Assembly: GCF_007923255.1 (NCBI RefSeq)
Contig: NZ_VOHJ01000006.1
Coordinates: 52,216 to 116,215 of the forward strand
Reading direction: 5' to 3'
Origin: Vulcaniibacterium thermophilum
Lineage (GTDB): Bacteria > Pseudomonadota > Gammaproteobacteria > Xanthomonadales > Xanthomonadaceae
DNA: 64,000 bases
In this document: positions 16,988 through 30,360 of the stretch, piece after piece
Numbering within the stretch: position 1 is the stretch's first letter
How the letters are laid out: every line of letters starts with the position of its first letter
Position numbers and translations under genes: made by a program
Notes under the pieces: model-generated
Databases searched by the model: none
The model's input: the letters and a program-made list of their open reading frames with translations, nothing else
Told to the model about the DNA's origin: nothing

Positions 16988-17011
16988 GGGCCGGCAATCG
17001 CTTGCCGGCCC
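16988..17011 (-). terminator. Terminator after tRNA-Arg
   Basis: On the minus strand GGGCCGGCAA-GCGA-TTGCCGGCCC forms a 10-bp stem followed by TTGTTCTTT, directly after the tRNA-Arg 3' end. Confidence 0.7.
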
Positions 17012-17019
17012 CTGGATGA

Positions 17020-17096
17020 TGGCGCGCCCGGAGAGATTCGAACTCCCGACCACCAAGTTCGTAGCCTGGTGCTCTATCCAGCTGAGCTACGGGCGC
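17020..17096 (-). tRNA. tRNA-Arg (ACG)
   Basis: 77 nt including an encoded CCA. The acceptor stem GCGCCCG/CGGGCGC, a D-arm GCTCAGCTGGATAGAGC, anticodon loop CTACGAA with anticodon ACG, and T-loop GTTCGAATC are all present. The 3' end faces the T4SS cluster. Confidence 0.97.
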
Positions 17097-17188
17097 GAAG
17101 GCGGAGAAGTATGACGAGTCGAGAACGATCCGTCAATTGTCTGCTGAAGCAATCGCGAGCGCTGCATGGGCGGTGGCTCGCGTACGAC

Positions 17189-17281
17189 TGGCGGAGAGTG
17201 AGGGATTCGAACCCTCGATACGGCTTTTGACCGTATACTCCCTTAGCAGGGGAGCCCCTTCGGCCTCTCGGGCAACTCTCC
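17189..17281 (-). tRNA. tRNA-Ser (GCT)
   Basis: 93 nt with encoded CCA and the long variable arm of a class II tRNA. Acceptor GGAGAGT/ACTCTCC; the anticodon region CCCTGCTAAGGG gives anticodon GCT. It lies between csrA and tRNA-Arg, the order common in xanthomonads. Confidence 0.97.
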
Positions 17282-17347
17282 GATGTAACACGCGCTCAGC
17301 GGGTGCGAAGCATACCGGCTGCCCCACCCGCATCGCAAACGCCGCGC

Positions 17348-17548
17348 TCAGCCCGCGGCGTTCTTGTTCGGATCCGCGGGCGGTTCGCCGCGCTGGATGC
17401 GCTGATAGATTTCCTCGCGATGCACCGCCACGTCCTTCGGCGCGGTGATGCCGATTCGTACCTGGTTGCCCTTGACGCCGAGCACGGTGACGGTCACCGA
17501 GTCGCCGATCATGAGGGTTTCGCCGACGCGGCGCGTCAGGATAAGCAT
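17348..17548 (-). CDS. csrA: Carbon storage regulator CsrA
   Basis: 66 residues, a dimeric RNA-binding protein that recognises GGA motifs in hairpin loops and controls translation and mRNA stability. [18 protein letters not shown] is the canonical first strand, and [20 protein letters not shown] contains the conserved RNA-binding Arg (VHREE). Length is slightly longer than the 61 residues of E. coli, with a variable tail. It follows alaS at a distance of 141 bp, as in most gammaproteobacteria. Its likely targets in this window include the GGA-rich virB7 leader. Confidence 0.97.
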   Translation of the reverse strand: MLILTRRVGETLMIGDSVTVTVLGVKGNQVRIGITAPKDVAVHREEIYQRIQRGEPPADPNKNAAG

Positions 17549-17689
17549 GTCAAACCTCCTCGTGCCGGCATTCGTCAGCCGGCGTGCACATCATGCGCTC
17601 GGCATGACGGATCGATATGGCCAAAACGTCACGTGGCCGCCGTCCAATCGACACCCCGGGGACGGCACAACGGACCACGTCCAGAGTTC

Positions 17690-20338
<2,649 letters not shown>

Positions 20339-20718
20339 TCGCTCGGTATCGGTTCGGACCGGGCACGCGCACGGCCCCGGGGCCCTCTGGAATCGGGGCG
20401 CCGGGCCGGTCGGACAACGGCCGGAAAGTCGGTAAGCGTATCAGGATGCGCTGCGCCGCGGACAGGCGGGAAGTCGGCCGGTGCCTGTGCGGGTCATGTC
20501 GTCCGTGGCGCCAGGCACGCCGGCGCGCCTGCCCCGGGCAGCCTGGAACCACGTGGGGAGCGCGGAGCGGGCAGCCCCCTGATGCGACGTCGGGGTCTTG
20601 CCGCCTCCGCAGGGCGGGCGCCTTGGACCCAGGGGGAGGTGGGCGGGAGCGCGAAGGGGGAGCCGACGCGCTGCACGGGTGCGGCCTCGCCGCGGAGCGG
20701 AGTTCCTGCCTGCCGCGC
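20339..20718. other. Intergenic region between recX and alaS
   Basis: 380 bp with no supportable gene on either strand. It is very GC-rich. It should contain the alaS promoter and the end of the recA-recX transcript, but I cannot point to a convincing terminator hairpin or promoter. Confidence 0.4.
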
Positions 20719-21231
20719 TCAGGCGTCCGGGTCGCCCTCGCCGTCGTACGCGGCACTGCGGAACGCCACGTCGCGCGGGAAACCGCGACGCAGCAGCAAT
20801 TCGGCGCCCTTGCGACGGGCCGCGTCGTCGGCTGGCCCCGCCGGGCCGAAGCGTCGGCGGATAAGGTCGCGGGCGAGCCGGTTCCAGTCGCCGTCGAAAG
20901 CGTCCAGCGCGGCGGCGATGGCGTCGCGATCGAGGCCGTGGGCCGCAAGTTCGGCGCGGATGCGGACCGGCCCGTACCCGGCCGCGGCGCGGCTGCGGAC
21001 CAGGCTTTCGGCGAAGCGGGCGTCGTCCTGCCAGCCGGCCTGCGCCAGGCGCTCGACCGCGGCCTCGGCATCCGCACGGTCGTGGCCGCGGGCGGTGAGC
21101 TTCAGTTGCAGCTCGCGCCGGGAATGCTCACGGCGCACCAGCAGCCCGAGCGCCTGCTGGGTGGCGCTGGGCGGCGTACGGCGCCGGGACCGCGGGCTGC
21201 GGCCAGGTGGGTCGTCGGACGGATCGGACAT
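20719..21231 (-). CDS. recX: Regulatory protein RecX
   Basis: 170 residues. RecX caps RecA filaments and damps recombinase activity. Three-helix RecX repeats are visible ([39 protein letters not shown] with [20 protein letters not shown]; then [15 protein letters not shown]). The frame is open further upstream, but the ATG at 21231 gives the usual length and follows recA at 68 nt, as in most relatives. A basic Pro/Arg-rich N-terminal extension of about 25 residues is present. Confidence 0.92.
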   Translation of the reverse strand: MSDPSDDPPGRSPRSRRRTPPSATQQALGLLVRREHSRRELQLKLTARGHDRADAEAAVERLAQAGWQDDARFAESLVRSRAAAGYGPVRIRAELAAHGLDRDAIAAALDAFDGDWNRLARDLIRRRFGPAGPADDAARRKGAELLLRRGFPRDVAFRSAAYDGEGDPDA

Positions 21232-21299
21232 CGGGGTCGGCCTCCGGGTGCGCGGCGGCGTCTGACGAGGACCCACCGCCGCGCACCCGGCTCCGGATT

Positions 21300-22343
<1,044 letters not shown>

Positions 22344-22513
22344 CGTCGTCGTCCTGGTGGTGTGCGGATTGGCGGCTAGCGTAGGGGGTGGCGGTCGCAG
22401 CGGTTAAGACGGCCGCGTCGGGGGCAGTGTGAATCGTTCGGCGGGTGGCCGCCTCGGGCGGAATCCGAGCGACGGCTGGGACTGCGCCGCGCCGCGTGCC
22501 GGAAAGGGCCGGC

Positions 22514-23155
22514 TCACCGGTTGGGCCTCACCAGGCCGCAGTACAGGCCCTCGATGGCGAAGTCCTGGCCCGGCCGCACCTCGATCGGCGCGTAGTCGGG
22601 ATTGCGCGGCAGCAGGCGGATGCGGTCCTTCGCGATCTTCAGCAGCTTGACCGTCACCTCCTCGTCGATGCGCGCCACCACGATCTGCCCGGAACGCGCT
22701 TCGCGGGTGCGGTGCACACCGATCAGATCGCCGTCGAAGATGCCCTCGTCGCGCATCGAGTCGCCCTTCACCCGCAACAGGTAATCCGGCTGCGGAAAGA
22801 ACACGCTGCGATCCATCAGCACGACCTCGTCGGAGCCGATGTCCGCGCCGATCGGCACGCCTGCGGCCACCTGGCCGAGCACGGGGAGCGCCAGCGCGTG
22901 TTCCTCGGCCGGCTTTGCCGCCGCTGCCGCTTCCGACGACGCCGGCGGCCGCAGCAGGCGCAAGCCGCGCGCGCGGCCCGGCAGCCGTTCGATGTAACCC
23001 GCGCGTTCCAGTGCCTCCAGGTGGTACTGCGCGGCACGCACGCTGGAGAAGCCGAACGCGCGCGCGATCTCGGTCTGGCTGGGCGGCAGGCCCTCGTGCT
23101 CGATGCGCTCGGCGATCAGCTCGAGGATGGCGCGCTGGGTGTCGGAGAGGCTCAT
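22514..23155 (-). CDS. lexA: SOS repressor LexA
   Basis: 213 residues. N-terminal winged helix ([20 protein letters not shown]), the Ala-Gly autocleavage site in [10 protein letters not shown], catalytic Ser in [16 protein letters not shown], and catalytic Lys in [10 protein letters not shown]. The start [14 protein letters not shown] matches the normal family N-terminus, so the ATG at 23155 is firm, although there is no Shine-Dalgarno sequence before it: the operator ends 2 nt upstream. It represses its own promoter and the SOS regulon. Confidence 0.98.
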   Translation of the reverse strand: MSLSDTQRAILELIAERIEHEGLPPSQTEIARAFGFSSVRAAQYHLEALERAGYIERLPGRARGLRLLRPPASSEAAAAAKPAEEHALALPVLGQVAAGVPIGADIGSDEVVLMDRSVFFPQPDYLLRVKGDSMRDEGIFDGDLIGVHRTREARSGQIVVARIDEEVTVKLLKIAKDRIRLLPRNPDYAPIEVRPGQDFAIEGLYCGLVRPNR

Positions 23156-23157
23156 CG

Positions 23158-23192
23158 TTAGTAGTAATACTACTAACCCTTGCCGATTGCAA
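23158..23192 (-). promoter_or_regulatory. lexA promoter with LexA operator over the -10 box
   Basis: TTAGTAGTAATACTACTAA (23158-23176) is a perfect 19-bp palindrome matching the xanthomonad LexA box TTAG-N6-TACTA. On the minus strand TTGCAA (23187-23192) and TATTAC (23164-23169) are spaced 17 nt apart and make a good -35/-10 pair, with the operator covering the -10. Transcription would start at or within 2 nt of the lexA ATG. Confidence 0.88.
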
Positions 23193-23215
23193 CGCCGTTG
23201 GGCGCAGGCCTGGAA

Positions 23216-23743
23216 TCAGGCCGAAGCGGCCGTCGGATCGTCGCCGAGGAGCTGGCGGCGCAGGCCCTCGAGGGCGGCGGCGGTCGTCCGGCGGCGCACC
23301 GCCTCGCGGTCCCCATCGAAGCGGAACACCTGCGCCTGCGGATAGCCGCCGCGGCGCTTCCAGGCGATCCAGACGGTGCCGACCGGCTTGTCGGCGGTGC
23401 CGCCGCCGGGACCTGCGATGCCGGTGACGGCGACGGCGAGGTGCGCGCCCGAGTGCACCAGCGCACCGGACACCATCTCGATCACCGTTTCGCGGCTGAC
23501 CGCGCCGTGCGCCTCGAGCGTCTGCGGGCGCACGCCCAGCAGCGCCTGCTTGGCCTCGTAGCTGTAGGCCACCATGCCGCAGTCGAACCAGCCGGACGAT
23601 CCGGCAATATCGGTCAGCGTCTTGGCGATCCAGCCGCCGGTGCAGCTTTCGGCGGTGACCAGCATCAGACGCTGGTCGAGGGCGTGGCGGCCGACCTGTT
23701 CGGCGAGGCGGCGCAGCGCGCTGTCGTCAGGGGGAAGCGTCAT
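23216..23743 (-). CDS. pncC: Nicotinamide-nucleotide amidase PncC (CinA C-terminal domain)
   Basis: 175 residues, a stand-alone CinA C-terminal domain. It deamidates NMN to NaMN in pyridine nucleotide recycling. Motifs LVTAESCTGGWIAKTLTDI, AVSRETVIEMVSGAL and AVTGIAGPGGGTADKPVG include the catalytic Ser/Thr region. The ATG at 23743 is chosen; the open frame upstream runs through intergenic repeats. It lies just upstream of lexA on the same strand, the usual xanthomonad arrangement. Confidence 0.95.
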   Translation of the reverse strand: MTLPPDDSALRRLAEQVGRHALDQRLMLVTAESCTGGWIAKTLTDIAGSSGWFDCGMVAYSYEAKQALLGVRPQTLEAHGAVSRETVIEMVSGALVHSGAHLAVAVTGIAGPGGGTADKPVGTVWIAWKRRGGYPQAQVFRFDGDREAVRRRTTAAALEGLRRQLLGDDPTAASA

Positions 23744-23777
23744 GGGCGGACTATAGCGGCCGCGGGTACGGCGCGAA

Positions 23778-23962
23778 GCGGGAGAGGGGCTTGAGTACCA
23801 GCGAGGGTGGTGGCGGTCGGCGCTCGGGGCCCTCACCCCTCGTCCGGCCCGCCGCAGTGCGACGGGCGTTCGTCGGCGCGCGAGCCTGCGGCTCGCGGAC
23901 GCGCCTCCTCACCCCGCAAGCGGGGAGGGGCTTGAGTACGAGCGGGGTGGTGGCGGTGGGCG
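23778..23962. repeat. Two diverged copies of a GC-rich intergenic repeat
   Basis: A segment of about 45 bp (GCGGGAGAGGGGCTTGAGTA...GGTGGTGGCGGT) at 23778-23823 recurs at 23920-23962 with a few changes. Each copy is followed by CTCACCCCTC, which can pair with the preceding GAGAGGGG, so each could fold into a hairpin. CGACGGGCGTTCGTCG also appears twice in the same gap. A similar G-rich run occurs near 3.6 kb. No coding frame is convincing here. Confidence 0.6.
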
Positions 23963-24031
23963 TTCGCGGGACTCACCCCTCTCCCTCGCGGGAGAGGGGT
24001 GCGAAGCGCCGCGACGGGCGTTCGTCGTCGA

Positions 24032-26629
24032 TCAGTACGCGACGCGGAAGGTGACGCCGTAGGTGCGCGGGGTGCCGAGGAACGCGTTGTAGGAATTGAA
24101 CGGGTTGCCCGGCACCGGGGAGACGTTCTGCAGCGGCGCGTCGAAGCCGACCTGGACGTACTCCTCGTCGGTGATGTTCTGCCCCCACAGCTCCACCGAC
24201 CAGCGCTTGTTGCGCGCGCCGATCACGAAGCGCGCGTTCAGCACGGTGTAGGCGTCCTGCATCTTCTCGACGTCGAGGTCGGAGCCGGTGTTGTAGTCGG
24301 ACATGTACTTCGCCGCCAGATTCACCCGGCCGATCAGATCCGGCCCGAAGCCCCATTCGTAGGTGACCGCGGCGCTGCCGGACCAGTACGGCGCGAAGCT
24401 GACCTGGTTGCCGGGCAGTTTGTAGAGCGCGCCGGTGGGCGCGATGAAGTCGCCTCCCGGACGCTCGTCGCCGTAGCGGGTGTCGGCGTACATCAGGCCG
24501 CCCTGCACGATCAGCCCGCGCATCGGCTGCCAGAGGATCTCGGTGTCGACGCCCTGCGATACCACCTCGGGAATCGAGCGCACGACGAAGCTCGTGCCGA
24601 GGAAGCTGTTGAGCTGGAAGTCCTCGTAGGTCTGGTGGAACAGGGTGGCATTGATCAGCAGGTTGCCGTCGGCCCAGGTGGTCTTGGCGCCGAGCTCGTA
24701 GCTGTCGACGAACTCGCCGGGGAACGAGGTGTCGGCCACCGGCAGGATGCCCGCGCCGCCGCTGGACAGGCCGGTGTTGGACTGCACGCGGTCGAGATTG
24801 AAACCGCCCGCCTTGTACCCGCGCGCGGCGGAGACGAAGGTCATCACATGGTCGTTCCAGCGGTACGCGGCCTTGAGCGTGCCCGACCACTCCTTCTCCT
24901 CGCGCTCCTGGTGCGTGACGCGGCCGTTGTGCAGCGGGTTCGCCCACGGCAGGCAGCTGTAGCCGACGATGTTGCTGACGATCGCCTGCTGCTGCGCGGG
25001 CGGCAACGCGGCGAACGGCACGCCGCGCGCGGTCAGCGCGGCGGCGATGCGGCCGATCGCGGCGGGGCTGACGGCGCCGTTGGGAGCGAAGAAGCTCGCG
25101 CAGCCGATGCTGCCGTTCGGATTGCTGTAGCGCGAATCGAGCTCCTTGTCCTCGCGCGTGTAGCGCAGACCGAGAGTCAGGTCGAGCGCATCGGTGACGC
25201 GCCAGGTGTTGTTGGTGAACAACGCGGCGCTGCGCGCGTTCTGCGCGTAGCGGTCGCTGGCGCCGAAGCCCTGGAACGCGGTGTTGAACGGCCGCCCGGT
25301 CACCTGCGAGAGGAACAGCGGCGCGTCGGGGCGTTGGCCGAGCGCGGGATTGATCAGCGACACCAGCGCGGTGGACAGGTAAGGCTCGTACGCGGCGCCG
25401 ATGCGGTAGGTCTCGTTGCGGGCCAGATCTTCATCGGAATAGAACAGACCGATCATCCAGTCGACCGCGCCGCTGGTGCCGGTCAGGCGGAACTCCTGGC
25501 TGAAGGTTTCGAACCGCGTGAGCGACTCGTCCTCGTCCGCGTTGCGGTACAGCACGTCGGCGCTGGAGAAGTCGAAATCGAGGCCGTTGATCGACTGCCA
25601 GTCGCGCTGCGCGGTGATCGAGGTCAGCGTCGCCGATTCGAACCACGGCACGATCCAGTTGACCTCGGCCGAGACGCCCTTGTCCTTGAGGTCCTGCTCG
25701 GTGCTGCGGTTGCTCCAGGCCACGCGGTCGAACGGGCGCGCCACCGGCGCGACGCCGCTGTCCGGCGAGAGCGCGTCGATGATCGCCGCGGTCGCGCCGC
25801 GCACCACGGTCACGCCGACGCAGCAGTTCTCCTCGCGGCTGGTGTAGTCGGCGATCAGGTTGATGTCGACCGCGTCGGTGGGCTCGAGTAGCAGCTGGCC
25901 GCGCAGGGTATGGAAGTTCTGATCGCCGTCGGCGGTTTCCTCGCGCGGGCCGGCGCCGGTGCGCACGTCGGTGAACCCGTCGCGCTCGCGCTTGGCGGCG
26001 TAGACGCGGAACGCGGCGTTCTCGCCGAGGGCGTCGTTGTAGCTGCCGGCGATGCCGAGCGCGCCGTAGTTGCCGATCGTCAGCTCGCCTTCCACGCGCT
26101 GCTGGTAGTCGGGGCGACGGGTGATGATGTTGATCACGCCCGCGGACGTGTTCTTGCCGAACACCGTACCCTGCGGGCCCTTCAGCACTTCGATGCGTTC
26201 GACCTCGCCGAGGTCGCCGAAGCCGACGCCGTTGCGCGGCCGGTAGACGCCGTCGATGACCACGCCGACCGAAGACTCGAGGCCGGCGTTGTCGCCGACG
26301 GTGCCGATGCCGCGGATGCGGGCGACGGTCTGCGCCTCGCTCTGCGTGCTGGTGACGGTGAGGCCCGGCGTCAGCACCTGCATGTCCTTGATGTCGCGCA
26401 CACCGGCGTCCTGCAGCAGTTCCTGCGGCAGCGCGGTGATCGCCACCGGCACATCCTGCAGGGCCTCCTCGCGCTTCTGCGCAGTGACCACGATGCTGGA
26501 CAGCGTGGTGGTCTCGTCCTCTTCGGTCGGCGCGGCGCTGCCTTCCTGGGCCTGCACCGGTGCGCTCGCGGCAATGGCCATCACGATCGCAAGCGCCAGC
26601 CGGGCGCGTTGCGGAGTCTTGCTCGGCAT
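24032..26629 (-). CDS. TonB-dependent outer-membrane receptor
   Basis: 865 residues. A signal peptide (ALAIVMAIAASAPVQAQ) precedes a candidate TonB box (SSIVVTAQKREEALQDVP), a plug domain (VRDIKDMQVLTPGLTVTSTQ; VERIEVLKGPQGTVFGKNTS; GVINIITRRP) and a large beta-barrel. The AQKREE-type start is common in the sphingomonad/xanthomonad receptor group often involved in uptake of complex organics, but siderophore uptake cannot be excluded. The barrel contains an unusually long loop (about residues 520-580). No TonB, ExbB or binding-protein gene is adjacent, so the substrate is unknown. GAGGGGGAAA precedes the ATG at 26629. Divergent from mutS. Confidence 0.93.
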   Translation of the reverse strand: MPSKTPQRARLALAIVMAIAASAPVQAQEGSAAPTEEDETTTLSSIVVTAQKREEALQDVPVAITALPQELLQDAGVRDIKDMQVLTPGLTVTSTQSEAQTVARIRGIGTVGDNAGLESSVGVVIDGVYRPRNGVGFGDLGEVERIEVLKGPQGTVFGKNTSAGVINIITRRPDYQQRVEGELTIGNYGALGIAGSYNDALGENAAFRVYAAKRERDGFTDVRTGAGPREETADGDQNFHTLRGQLLLEPTDAVDINLIADYTSREENCCVGVTVVRGATAAIIDALSPDSGVAPVARPFDRVAWSNRSTEQDLKDKGVSAEVNWIVPWFESATLTSITAQRDWQSINGLDFDFSSADVLYRNADEDESLTRFETFSQEFRLTGTSGAVDWMIGLFYSDEDLARNETYRIGAAYEPYLSTALVSLINPALGQRPDAPLFLSQVTGRPFNTAFQGFGASDRYAQNARSAALFTNNTWRVTDALDLTLGLRYTREDKELDSRYSNPNGSIGCASFFAPNGAVSPAAIGRIAAALTARGVPFAALPPAQQQAIVSNIVGYSCLPWANPLHNGRVTHQEREEKEWSGTLKAAYRWNDHVMTFVSAARGYKAGGFNLDRVQSNTGLSSGGAGILPVADTSFPGEFVDSYELGAKTTWADGNLLINATLFHQTYEDFQLNSFLGTSFVVRSIPEVVSQGVDTEILWQPMRGLIVQGGLMYADTRYGDERPGGDFIAPTGALYKLPGNQVSFAPYWSGSAAVTYEWGFGPDLIGRVNLAAKYMSDYNTGSDLDVEKMQDAYTVLNARFVIGARNKRWSVELWGQNITDEEYVQVGFDAPLQNVSPVPGNPFNSYNAFLGTPRTYGVTFRVAY

Positions 26630-26826
26630 CACGATTTCCCCCTCGTTCGGTTGGTCGCAGCGGAAGCCGGGCCTCCCCTGGCCGTCCGTGGCGGCACCGT
26701 GCTCGGCATGCCCGGCCACGCTAGCACTTTCTTAACGGCGCCCGTGCGGCGCCGCAGCAATCCGTGCTGGCATACTTCCGGCCGTTCCGCGCCCGCTCCG
26801 GGCGCGCGCTTTTTCCGACGCCCGCC

Positions 26827-29418
26827 GTGTCCGACACCGCCCTGTCCGCCGCCGCGCGCAACGCGGAGCACACCCCGCTGATGCGCCAGTACTTCGCCGC
26901 CAAGGCCGAGTACCCCGACGTGCTGCTGTTCTTCCGTATGGGCGATTTCTACGAGCTGTTCTACGACGACGCCCGCAAGGCGGCGCGGCTGCTCGACATC
27001 ACCCTGACCCAGCGCGGCGTCTCCGCCGGCCAGCCGATCCCGATGGCGGGCGTGCCGGTGCATGCCTACGAGAGCTATCTGGCGCGGCTGGTCGCGCTCG
27101 GCGAATCGGTGGCGATCTGCGAGCAGATCGGCGACCCGGCGCAGGCCAAGGGCCTGGTCGAACGCAAGGTGGTGCGGGTGGTCACGCCGGGCACGGTGAC
27201 CGACGAGGCGCTGCTGTCCGAGCGCCGCGACACCCTGCTGATGGCGGTGGCGCGTGGCAAGGCCGGCTATGGGCTGGCCTGGGCCGATCTCGCCGGCGGG
27301 CGCTTCCTGGTCAACGAAGTGGGCGGCGAGGACGCGCTCGAGGCGGAGCTGGCGCGGCTGGAACCGGCCGAAGTGCTGCTGCCCGACGAAGAAGGCTGGC
27401 CCGCATGCCTCACCCAGCGCAGCGGCGTGCGCCGGCGCGCGCCGTGGCTGTTCGACGCCGACAGCGGCCGCCGCCAGCTGCTGCGCTTCTTCGGCGTGCA
27501 CGACCTGTCCGGCTTCGGTCTGGAGGACCGGCCGCTGGCGGTCTCCGCCGCCGCCGCACTGCTGGGCTATGTCGAGGAGACGCAGAAGCAGCGCCTGCCG
27601 CACCTGACCTCGATCGCGGTCGAGGCCGGCGACGGCGCGATCGCGATGAACGCGGCCACCCGCCGCCATCTCGAACTGGATTCGCGCGTCGACGGCGACC
27701 ACCGCACCACCCTGCTCGGCGTGCTCGACAGCACGATCACGCCGATGGGCGGACGTCTGCTGCGACGCTGGCTGCATCGTCCGCTGCGCGACCACGCCAC
27801 CCTGCGTCTGCGCCACCAGGCGGTGGCGACGCTGCTCGAGCAGCGCGCCTGCGAACCGCTGCGCGAGCGTTTCCGCGCGCTCGGCGATCTCGAACGCATC
27901 CTCGCCCGCGTGGCGCTGCGCAGCGCGCGTCCACGCGACCTGTCCACCCTGCGCGACGGTCTGGCGATGCTGCCGGAGATCCGCGCCCTGCTCGCCCCGC
28001 TCGACTCGCCGCGGCTGCAGGCGCTCGCCGCCGAGCTCGGCGAGCACACCGACAATGCGGCGCTGCTGGCGCGCGCGATCGTGGCGCAGCCGCCGGTGCT
28101 GGCGCGCGACGGCGGGGTCATCGCCGACGGCTACGACGCCGAACTCGACGAGCTGCGCCAGCTCGCGAGCAATGCCGACCGGTTCCTGATCGATCTGGAA
28201 GCGCGCGAGCGCGCCGCCACCGGCATCGCCACGCTCAAGGTCGGCTACAACCGCGTGCACGGCTACTACATCGAGATCAGCAAGGCGCAGGCCGACAGGG
28301 CGCCGACGCACTACACCCGCCGGCAGACGCTGACCGGCGCCGAGCGCTACATTACCGAGGAACTGAAGCAGTTCGAGGACAAGGTGCTGTCGGCGCGCGA
28401 ACGCGCGCTCGCCCGCGAGCGGCTGCTGTACGAGCACCTGCTCGATGCGCTCAACGGAACGCTCGAGCCGCTCAAGCGCTGCGCGGCGGCGCTGGCGGAG
28501 CTCGACGTGCTGGCCTGCTTCGCCGAGCGCGCGCAAAGCCTCGACTGGTCCGCGCCCGAGCTGCGCAACGAGCCCGGGCTGTGCATCGAACGCGGCCGCC
28601 ATCCGGTGGTGGAAGCGGTGCGCGACGAGCCGTTCGAGCCGAACGATCTGATGCTCGACGGCGGCCGCCGGATGCTGGTGATCACCGGCCCGAACATGGG
28701 CGGCAAGAGCACCTACATGCGGCAGAACGCGCTGATCGTGCTGCTCGCGCACATCGGAAGCTTCGTGCCGGCCGCGCGCGCGGTGATCGGACCGATCGAC
28801 CGCATCCTCACCCGCATCGGCGCGGGCGACGACCTCGCGCGCGGGCAATCGACCTTCATGGTCGAGATGGCCGAGACCAGCTACATCCTCCACCACGCCA
28901 CCGACTGCTCTCTGGTGCTGATGGACGAGATCGGACGCGGCACCTCGACCTACGACGGCCTCGCGCTCGCCGAGGCATGCGCGCGCCATCTGGCGCAGGT
29001 CAACCGCGCCTACACGCTGTTCGCCACGCACTACTTCGAGCTGACCGCGCTCGCCGAGCCCGGCAGCGGCATCGCCAACGTGCATCTGGATGCGGTCGAG
29101 CACGGCGACCGGCTGGTCTTCATGCACGCGGTGAAGGACGGCCCGGCCGACCGCAGCTTCGGCCTGCAGGTGGCCGCCCTCGCGGGGCTGCCGAAGGCGG
29201 TGATCGCGCAGGCGCGCGCGCGACTGGCCGAGCTCGAACAGCAAAGCCGCGACGCGCCGAAACCCTCGCTCACACCGCTGGCGCTGGACGCGCCGCAGCA
29301 GTTCGGCCTGTTCCCGCCGAGCAACGCGGCGCTCGAGGCGCTGGCGGCGCTCGATCCGGACGAGCTGACGCCGAAACAGGCGCTGGAGGCGCTGTACCGG
29401 CTGAAGGGGCTGCTGTAG
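26827..29418 (+). CDS. mutS: DNA mismatch repair protein MutS
   Basis: About 863 residues. The N-terminal mismatch-recognition domain has the Phe-x-Glu motif in [13 protein letters not shown]; the ATPase domain has Walker [15 protein letters not shown], Walker [18 protein letters not shown] and the dimer helix [11 protein letters not shown]. The GTG at 26827 gives [19 protein letters not shown], close to the usual MutS start; an in-frame GTG at 26764 would add 21 residues with no obvious homology. MutS binds mispairs and recruits MutL. All motifs are intact, so the strain should not be a mutator through this gene. Confidence 0.97.
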   Translation: MSDTALSAAARNAEHTPLMRQYFAAKAEYPDVLLFFRMGDFYELFYDDARKAARLLDITLTQRGVSAGQPIPMAGVPVHAYESYLARLVALGESVAICEQIGDPAQAKGLVERKVVRVVTPGTVTDEALLSERRDTLLMAVARGKAGYGLAWADLAGGRFLVNEVGGEDALEAELARLEPAEVLLPDEEGWPACLTQRSGVRRRAPWLFDADSGRRQLLRFFGVHDLSGFGLEDRPLAVSAAAALLGYVEETQKQRLPHLTSIAVEAGDGAIAMNAATRRHLELDSRVDGDHRTTLLGVLDSTITPMGGRLLRRWLHRPLRDHATLRLRHQAVATLLEQRACEPLRERFRALGDLERILARVALRSARPRDLSTLRDGLAMLPEIRALLAPLDSPRLQALAAELGEHTDNAALLARAIVAQPPVLARDGGVIADGYDAELDELRQLASNADRFLIDLEARERAATGIATLKVGYNRVHGYYIEISKAQADRAPTHYTRRQTLTGAERYITEELKQFEDKVLSARERALARERLLYEHLLDALNGTLEPLKRCAAALAELDVLACFAERAQSLDWSAPELRNEPGLCIERGRHPVVEAVRDEPFEPNDLMLDGGRRMLVITGPNMGGKSTYMRQNALIVLLAHIGSFVPAARAVIGPIDRILTRIGAGDDLARGQSTFMVEMAETSYILHHATDCSLVLMDEIGRGTSTYDGLALAEACARHLAQVNRAYTLFATHYFELTALAEPGSGIANVHLDAVEHGDRLVFMHAVKDGPADRSFGLQVAALAGLPKAVIAQARARLAELEQQSRDAPKPSLTPLALDAPQQFGLFPPSNAALEALAALDPDELTPKQALEALYRLKGLL

Positions 29419-29627
29419 ACGGGCTTCGGCCCGCCATCGGCCTGCGGCACGCAAGCGCGCCTCGTCACCCGATGAACGGGCGAGGGGTCGCAATACGCGG
29501 AACGAAGGCCTCACCGCGATCGCGTTCAGCCGCTGCGACCCGACGCGCCGCGTTGTGCGCTACACTGCGCGCCCTCGCGAAGCCGTCGCTGGCGTTCGCC
29601 GCGCGGCGACATCGCGCACACGTCCAT

Positions 29628-29737
29628 GGTGGCCCCGTTGGCGCCTCCGCGACGATAGGTCGAAAACCCCGCCAGGGCCGGAAGGCAGCAACGGTATCGG
29701 CTGATTCGGGCGCCGGAGTCACGCTGGCGGGGCCGCC
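29628..29737 (+). ncRNA. ffs: Signal recognition particle 4.5S RNA
   Basis: The hallmark apical loop region GGGCCGGAAGGCAGCAACGG (GGAA tetraloop plus the asymmetric loop bound by Ffh) lies at about 29674-29693. The ends GGTGGCCCCG (29628-29637) and CGGGGCCGCC (29728-29737) pair over ten positions, giving a hairpin of about 110 nt, the standard bacterial 4.5S size. A T-run (CTTTTCG) follows. TACACT at 29561-29566 may be the -10 of its promoter, implying a 5' trailer removed by processing. Confidence 0.93.
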
Positions 29738-29825
29738 GCCTTTTCGCGGCAACGCAACCGTCCCGCCGCGCCCCGCCCTCTACGCGATACGTAGCGGGCA
29801 CCGCCAGCCGCGCACGCGGCGCAGC

Positions 29826-30317
29826 TCAGCCGGTTTCCCCGAAATCCCGCCGGCCGCCGCGCTTGGCGAGCACCCGCGCCGGCCCCAGCACGATGCGGTG
29901 GCCGAGCGCCTTGCACATGTCGTAGACCGTCAGCGCCGCGACCGTGGCGCCGGTCAGCGCCTCCATCTCCACGCCGGTGCGGTGGGTGGTGCGCACCGCG
30001 CATTCGATCCGCAGACTGCGCTCGTCGTGCCAGTCGATCGCGATCCGGCAGCCGTCGATCGGCAGCGGGTGGCAGAACGGAATCAGCTCGTGGGTGCGCT
30101 TGACCGCCAGGGTGCCGGCGACGACGGCGGTATCGACGATGCCGCCCTTCGGCCCGCGCAGGCCGGACGTGCGCAACTGCGCCGCCACGGCCGGCGGAAA
30201 ACGCACCCGGCACTCCGCGCGGGCTTCGCGCGCGGTCACCGGTTTTCCCGACACGTCCACCATCGCCGGCCGCCCGGCGGCGTCCAGGTGGGTGAGCTTG
30301 GGTGCGTTGCGCGCCAT
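29826..30317 (-). CDS. moaC: Cyclic pyranopterin monophosphate synthase MoaC
   Basis: 163 residues. MoaC makes cPMP, the first tricyclic molybdopterin precursor, from the MoaA product. Visible motifs are [34 protein letters not shown] with the catalytic Lys/His region, and [20 protein letters not shown] near the C-terminus. Length is standard. Other mo genes are not adjacent. The ATG at 30317 is chosen; the upstream open frame is antisense shadow. Confidence 0.96.
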   Translation of the reverse strand: MARNAPKLTHLDAAGRPAMVDVSGKPVTAREARAECRVRFPPAVAAQLRTSGLRGPKGGIVDTAVVAGTLAVKRTHELIPFCHPLPIDGCRIAIDWHDERSLRIECAVRTTHRTGVEMEALTGATVAALTVYDMCKALGHRIVLGPARVLAKRGGRRDFGETG

Positions 30318-30360
30318 GGCGCTCTCCAGACGAAGCGGACCGGCGATTGTAGGCGCGATG

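Noticed and set aside
20339..20718. A small gene between recX and alaS
   Set aside because: Open frames here are Arg/Gly/Pro-rich shadows without ribosome-binding sites or recognisable motifs.
26629..29514. A 961-codon minus-strand open frame
   Set aside because: It is antisense to mutS over nearly all its length, with a Gln/Arg/Ala-rich shadow composition and no domain.
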